Assembly (NCBI RefSeq): GCF_001971725.1
Contig: NZ_CP019388.1
Coordinates: 3,056,501 to 3,120,500 of the forward strand
DNA length: 64,000 nt
Source: Winogradskyella sp. J14-2
Lineage (GTDB): Bacteria > Bacteroidota > Bacteroidia > Flavobacteriales > Flavobacteriaceae
Direction of reading: 5' to 3'
In this document: positions 60,102 to 64,000 of the stretch, one piece after another
Position numbering within the stretch: position 1 is the first letter of the stretch
Layout: each line of letters opens with the position of its first letter
Notes under the pieces: generated by a model
Database searches by the model: none
What the model was told of the DNA's origin: nothing
The model's input: only the letters and a program-made list of their open reading frames with translations
Program-made: the position numbers and the translations under genes

Positions 60102-60644
60102 TTAATTTGAAGTTAAAAAGCGCTCTATTTTTTTTACTGCTATATGGTATGAGGCTTTTAAAGCTCCCTCACTGGTTTCTAAAATTTCTGCAATTTCTTT
60201 GTATTTAAGATCATCAAAATATTTCATATTGAAAACGAGTTGCTGTTTTTGTGGAAGCGACGCTATAGCCTTTTGTAATTTTAGCTGAATTTCATCACCT
60301 TCAAAGTAAACATCTGCAGTAAGGTTATTAATGGCTAAATTTTGGTGTTCCTCATTAGTAATCTGCATACGTTTAGCATTTCTATTAATATGAGTAATAG
60401 ATTCGTTTGTAGCAATGCGATATAACCAAGAGTATAGCTTGCTGTCTCCCTTAAATTTATCTATACTACGATATACCTTAATGAATGTATTTTGTAACAC
60501 ATCATCCGCATCATCATGAGAAATTACAATCTTTCTGATATGCCAATACAGTCGCTCTTTATAGAGACTTAAAAGTTCTCTAAAAGCGGCTTCTTTATAT
60601 TTGGGATCCTTGAGGCGTAATATGAAATCCGTTTCGTTTATCAA
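60102..60644 (-). CDS. ECF sigma factor, cassette 2
   Basis: This 180-residue sigma-70 protein has region 2 in FRELLSLYKERLYWHIRKIVISHDDADDVLQNTFIKVYRSI and SKLYSWLYRIATNESITHINRNA, and region 4 in VFNMKYFDDLKYKEIAEILETSEGALKASYHIAVKKIE. It is the first gene of the minus-strand cassette (sigma, membrane protein, Spy-like protein). It is similar in plan but not closely related in sequence to the sigma factor at 56287-56865. Confidence 0.92.
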   Translation of the reverse strand: MINETDFILRLKDPKYKEAAFRELLSLYKERLYWHIRKIVISHDDADDVLQNTFIKVYRSIDKFKGDSKLYSWLYRIATNESITHINRNAKRMQITNEEHQNLAINNLTADVYFEGDEIQLKLQKAIASLPQKQQLVFNMKYFDDLKYKEIAEILETSEGALKASYHIAVKKIERFLTSN

Positions 60645-60800
60645 GTAAAATACTTTGGTATTTAGACCATTGAAGTTAGTAAAAGTTTAAAGCTATATGA
60701 GTAAAGATTTTCTGTTTATTTTTATGTTGCTGATATAGAGTTATTTATAGTTTTATAAATCGATAAAATGCAAAAAAATACGATAAAAAGCAGTTTTTTC

Positions 60801-60831
60801 TTGTTTCGTAGATTTATTTGTTATATGTTTG
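60801..60831 (+). promoter_or_regulatory. promoter of the candidate small RNA
   Basis: TTG (60801-60803), a 20-base spacer and TATGTTTG (60824-60831) match the -33 and -7 elements of Bacteroidetes. Transcription should start near 60836, but the next ATG gene begins 210 bases later and a terminator lies between. Confidence 0.65.
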
Positions 60832-60835
60832 GCAC

Positions 60836-60916
60836 AGCTTAACCTATTAACTGTTATCAGTTTCCCCAAATCTGGTAACAAAAACGAAAAGGATGCATGT
60901 AACGTGCATCCTTTTT
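60836..60916 (+). ncRNA. candidate small RNA of about 80 nt
   Basis: The predicted transcript has two hairpins. The first pairs TGTTATCAG (60852-60860) with CTGGTAACA (60872-60880), nine pairs with one G-U, and its loop TTTCCCCAAAT can close three more A-T pairs to expose CCCC. The second is a terminator. No start codon with a sensible frame lies inside. It could be a regulatory RNA, and a match to a known family such as Flavo-1 is possible. It is inferred only from promoter, structure and terminator. Confidence 0.55.
60887..60916 (+). terminator. terminator of the candidate small RNA
   Basis: AAAAGGATGCA (60887-60897), a seven-base loop and TGCATCCTTTT (60905-60915) form a perfect 11-bp stem followed by T and A. 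No gene ends upstream of it on the plus strand, so it must serve an unannotated transcript. Confidence 0.8.
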
Positions 60917-61045
60917 AATGCTATGTAATTTTAATTATACTAAAGTCTCTAGTTGCCTGATGTTTTTGTAGTTACACGAATATATTTTTAGATTGTTGTT
61001 TAAAAATCGTAAATTGTGTTGTTCTATTTATAAGACTTATACGCA

Positions 61046-62083
61046 ATGAAAATTTATTCCCTACTATTTTCGCTGATTTTTTCTACTTGTGTTTTTGCCC
61101 AAGTAGGTATTGGTACTACCAACCCTCAGGCTCAGCTAGACGTCGTCACAGAGGCAACAGCAACGTCTGAGCGCAAAGGTCTTCAAGTTGATGTTAATAG
61201 CACTTCGGCATCTACAACGCAAAGCACATATTCTTTACATTTAACAAATTCTAGTACTCCTGCAATTGGTGGTGCTGCAGCAAAGTTTGGCATTTTTAAC
61301 AATGTTTCTGGATCAGGCACAGCTAACCGTTATGGTATTTACACTGAGGTGTTTAAACCAGGCACAGGTGCAACCACAACAGACATGTATGGTGTGTATG
61401 CTGAGCTTGGACTTTCTACGGGAGTAACCAGTAATAGCTATGGTTTGTATGCAGACATAACAAATGCAGGTAATACGGCGAATATTTATGGTGTGTACAG
61501 TACTGTAAATGGGTCTGCAGCCAATAATGACATATATTCTGGTTATTTTATTGGTGGTAAGTTTTCTATCGGTCAAACAACAACTGATAACTATATTTTA
61601 CCTGAGTCTAGAGGAACTGATGGGCAAATTATGCAGACAGACGCTACAGGTGTTGTTACTTGGGAGGATAATATTAATCCTGTGTCTTCTATTCCTATAT
61701 ATTCAAACGGTAATTATAACATGAATCATGGAACTGGCGGAATTGATCTAAATACTATGACATCTTCAATAGAACCATCTATTTATAACGCAACGGGTAA
61801 CATACAAGTTAAGTTAATTATACGCTACACAAATCCATTAGGTACAAATAATTTTCAATTGAGGGCTCATGATGGGACTACACAAAATTTTCCTATTACT
61901 AATGCTTCGGGTTGGACATTTGCTAACACGCAAAATGGTGGTGTTGCAACTAGCGATTGGGTTAATTGGAATGCAGGTACTAATGCACAAGAAATCCACG
62001 TTTTTGGATGGAATAATACCAATAATCCAGCAACGGATAGTATAACAATTAACAATGCTTATTTATTAGTACGTTCGCAGTAA
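61046..62083 (+). CDS. secreted protein with VGIGTTNP N-terminus and Gly/Tyr repeats
   Basis: This 345-residue protein has a signal peptide (MKIYSLLFSLIFSTCVFAQ) directly followed by VGIGTTNPQAQLDV, an N-terminal motif shared with phage tail-fibre-like proteins of Bacteroidetes. The next 150 residues hold loose repeats of the form N-x-YGIYTEV, DMYGVYAEL, NSYGLYADI, NIYGVYSTV, a Gly-Tyr-rich beta structure. A C-terminal jelly-roll-like region follows (ITNASGWTFANTQNGG, ending ITINNAYLLVRSQ). There is no S74 chaperone domain and no T9SS tail. The function is unknown; an adhesive surface role is a guess. It has its own leader. Confidence 0.75.
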   Translation: MKIYSLLFSLIFSTCVFAQVGIGTTNPQAQLDVVTEATATSERKGLQVDVNSTSASTTQSTYSLHLTNSSTPAIGGAAAKFGIFNNVSGSGTANRYGIYTEVFKPGTGATTTDMYGVYAELGLSTGVTSNSYGLYADITNAGNTANIYGVYSTVNGSAANNDIYSGYFIGGKFSIGQTTTDNYILPESRGTDGQIMQTDATGVVTWEDNINPVSSIPIYSNGNYNMNHGTGGIDLNTMTSSIEPSIYNATGNIQVKLIIRYTNPLGTNNFQLRAHDGTTQNFPITNASGWTFANTQNGGVATSDWVNWNAGTNAQEIHVFGWNNTNNPATDSITINNAYLLVRSQ

Positions 62084-62084
62084 C

Positions 62085-63911
62085 TTAATCAAAACTCTGC
62101 ATTTCTACAAGTTTTTTGTAAACTCCATTTTTTGCAATTAATTCAGAGTGCGTACCTTGTTCAGCAATTTCACCTTTTTGCATCACCACAATTAAGTCTG
62201 CATTTTGAATAGTAGATAGTCTATGTGCAATAACAATAGATGTTCTGTTTTTCATCATATTCTCTAATGCATCTTGAACTAAGCGCTCACTTTCTGTATC
62301 TAAGGCTGAAGTTGCTTCATCTAAAATCATGATAGGGGGATTTTTCAGCACAGCTCTAGCAATACTCAAACGTTGTTTTTGTCCACCAGAGAGTTTGTTA
62401 CCAGAGTCTCCAATATTGGTATGTATACCTTGAGGTAATTCTTTTACAAACTCCCAGGCATTAGCAACTTTTAAAGCATCGATAATTTCATTGTCGGTAG
62501 CATCTTCTTTACCTAATAACACATTGTTTTTAATGGTGTCATTAAACAATATTGAATCTTGAGTAACAAGTCCCATTAAGTTACGTAGTGAATGTTTTGT
62601 GAGGTCTTTTATATTTTCTCCGTCAATAGAGATACTTCCTTCGTTAACATCGTAAAATCGTGTTACAAGATTAGCAATGGTACTTTTTCCACTACCAGAC
62701 TGGCCAACTAAAGCCACACTTTTTCCTTTTGGTACATTAAGATTAAAGTTTTTAAGCACATAATCTTCTTCGTACTTAAATGAAATCTTTTCTATATTAA
62801 GTTGAGATGTGAAATCTAATTTCACTTTTGCGTCTGGCTTATCTTTAAGAGGCGATTCTGTATTAAGAATTTCTAATACACGATCTGCTGCTGCATTACC
62901 TGCTTTAACTTTATAGCTAGCTTTACTAATAGCTTTTGCCGGTGTAAGAATTTGCCAAGCTAAACCTATATAGCCAATAAAGGCACCACCTGATAACGTT
63001 TTGTCTACAAGCACCATGCTGCCTCCATACCAGAGTAAAACAGCTATGGTTATAATACCTAAAACTTCACTTGTTGGAGATGCTAGATTTTGACGATTCA
63101 TCAAAGTATTAGAAAAACTATAAAAACGGTTGGTGGATTTTTGAAACTCGTCATTAAATCTTTTTTCTGCATTAAACCCCTTTATAACCTTAAGACCACT
63201 CAAGGTTTCTTCTAAAGCGGAAAGAAAAATACCTTGCTCTGTCTGAACTCTGTTAGACTTTTTCTTTAAACTTTTACCTATTCTTGAGATTATAAAACCA
63301 GAAACAGGAATAAATAAAAAAACAAAAATTGTAAGTTTTACCGATATCATAAACATTGCAATAATTGCAAATAAGATGGTTAAAGGCTCCTTTACAATGA
63401 GTTCTAAAATAGCTAACAATGAGTTTTTTACTTCATTTACATCACCTGAAATTCGGGCTATAATATCACCTTTCTTTTTTTCAGAATAATAAGATATTGG
63501 TAGATGGGTAACTTTATTATAGATTTCATTTCTAAGATCTTTTAGTACTCCGTTGCGTAAAAACGTGATAAAGTATAATCCCAAATAATTAAAAAGGTTC
63601 TTTAATAAAAAAAGACTTATTATTAGAATAATCATATACAACAGTGAACGTTGCGCTCCATATTGCTCAGATGTTGTTGTAATTAAATAGTTAATTGAGT
63701 CTTCAGCATAAGACTTAATATTTTTTATGCCTTGGTATATTGGTTTTTCTATTACCTTTTTACCTTCACCAAATAACACGTTAATCATAGGCATTAAAGA
63801 TATCATTGCCAAGGTGCTAAAAAGTGCGTAAAAGATATTAGAGATTATATTTAAAATGCCGTAACGTTTGTACGGAATAATAAATCGAGATAGTTTTTTT
63901 ATGTAATCCAT
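62085..63911 (-). CDS. MsbA-type ABC exporter, fused permease and ATPase
   Basis: This 608-residue half-transporter has six membrane helices in residues 15-330 and an ATPase domain at about 370-605. Walker A is G403-Q-S-G-S-G-K-S410, the signature is LSGGQKQRLSIARAVLK, Walker B is PIMILDEATSALD, and the H-loop is IVIAHRLSTIQ. Family members flip lipid A, lipids or peptides across the inner membrane as homodimers. It is convergent with the secreted repeat protein gene two bases away. It starts three bases after the stop of another gene on the same strand. Confidence 0.92.
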   Translation of the reverse strand: MDYIKKLSRFIIPYKRYGILNIISNIFYALFSTLAMISLMPMINVLFGEGKKVIEKPIYQGIKNIKSYAEDSINYLITTTSEQYGAQRSLLYMIILIISLFLLKNLFNYLGLYFITFLRNGVLKDLRNEIYNKVTHLPISYYSEKKKGDIIARISGDVNEVKNSLLAILELIVKEPLTILFAIIAMFMISVKLTIFVFLFIPVSGFIISRIGKSLKKKSNRVQTEQGIFLSALEETLSGLKVIKGFNAEKRFNDEFQKSTNRFYSFSNTLMNRQNLASPTSEVLGIITIAVLLWYGGSMVLVDKTLSGGAFIGYIGLAWQILTPAKAISKASYKVKAGNAAADRVLEILNTESPLKDKPDAKVKLDFTSQLNIEKISFKYEEDYVLKNFNLNVPKGKSVALVGQSGSGKSTIANLVTRFYDVNEGSISIDGENIKDLTKHSLRNLMGLVTQDSILFNDTIKNNVLLGKEDATDNEIIDALKVANAWEFVKELPQGIHTNIGDSGNKLSGGQKQRLSIARAVLKNPPIMILDEATSALDTESERLVQDALENMMKNRTSIVIAHRLSTIQNADLIVVMQKGEIAEQGTHSELIAKNGVYKKLVEMQSFD

Positions 63912-63914
63912 GTA

Positions 63915-64000
63915 CTATAAATTCATATCCTTAAGGATAGCATCAATCTTGTTTTCCAATAACTGCTCCGTTGCTGCAAAAGCAGACACATTGTCAAGAT
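63915..64000 (-). CDS. 3' end of a gene upstream of the ABC exporter
   Basis: The minus strand is open to the window edge in one frame and ends LDNVSAFAATEQLLENKIDAILKDMNL with TAG at 63917-63915. The ABC exporter starts three bases later, so both genes are probably in one operon. The 27 residues look like an amphipathic C-terminal helix. They are too few to name the family. Confidence 0.6.
   Translation of the reverse strand, partial: LDNVSAFAATEQLLENKIDAILKDMNL

Larger units (their letters stand above)
60645..61045. other. 401-bp intergenic region between ECF cassette 2 and a secreted protein gene
   Basis: The region separates divergent genes. It holds a candidate small RNA (60836-60916) with promoter and terminator, listed separately. 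The rest (60645-60780 and 60920-61045) is AT-rich and has no gene or strong structure. No clear -7 box was found for either flanking gene. Confidence 0.5.

Overview
The window is a stretch of low-GC chromosome from a member of the Bacteroidetes, almost certainly a marine-type Flavobacteriaceae. The evidence is the TAnnTTTG (-7) and TTG (-33) promoter elements, A-rich rather than Shine-Dalgarno leaders, type IX secretion C-terminal sorting domains, TonB-dependent and beta-barrel outer membrane proteins, fused CcoNO and GCAGGAA-type dispersed repeats. No rRNA, tRNA, CRISPR array, phage or intact insertion sequence was seen.

Layout. 1-9.6 kb: the tail of a probable LysE-type exporter, HMG-CoA lyase, a FecA-like receptor, guaB, two lipoproteins, an IS110 transposase remnant, an orphan gene, and a group of sodC, an ECF sigma factor and an RskA-like anti-sigma factor. 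9.7-22.3 kb: a microaerobic respiration island with hemN-usp, the operon ccoS-ccoNO-ccoQ-ccoP-ccoG-fixH-safE, ccoI, and a Crp/Fnr regulator. Three perfect ATGAY-N4-RTCAT palindromes lie at exactly the same distance from the -7 boxes of hemN, ccoS and ccoI, so the island looks like one Fnr-type regulon read by the regulator encoded inside it. 22.3-40.3 kb: a large BNR-propeller protein, a VWA/MoxR-ATPase pair, a beta-barrel receptor divergent from a LytS/LytTR two-component system, secreted peptidases of families M1 and M28, a propeller/NTF2 fusion, and a T9SS cargo protein. 40.3-49 kb: a beta-oxidation operon (MarR regulator, FadB-like, thiolase, acyl-CoA dehydrogenase) preceded by a fatty-acyl-CoA ligase. 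The operon is interrupted twice by four-helix-bundle (S23/Avd-like) genes, each framed by 7-bp tandem repeats in opposite orientation. 49-56 kb: purL, a secreted endonuclease I and an RsmB-type methyltransferase. 56-60.7 kb: two ECF sigma / small membrane protein / Spy-like protein cassettes arranged as converging mirror images. 60.8-64 kb: a candidate 80-nt small RNA with its own promoter and terminator, a secreted repeat protein, an MsbA-type ABC exporter, and the 3' end of another gene.

The most novel-looking items are the heptamer-framed four-helix-bundle elements, the fixed-spacing Fnr-like promoters, the paired 19-bp MarR operator and the small RNA. All functions are inferred from sequence reading only; no database search was run.
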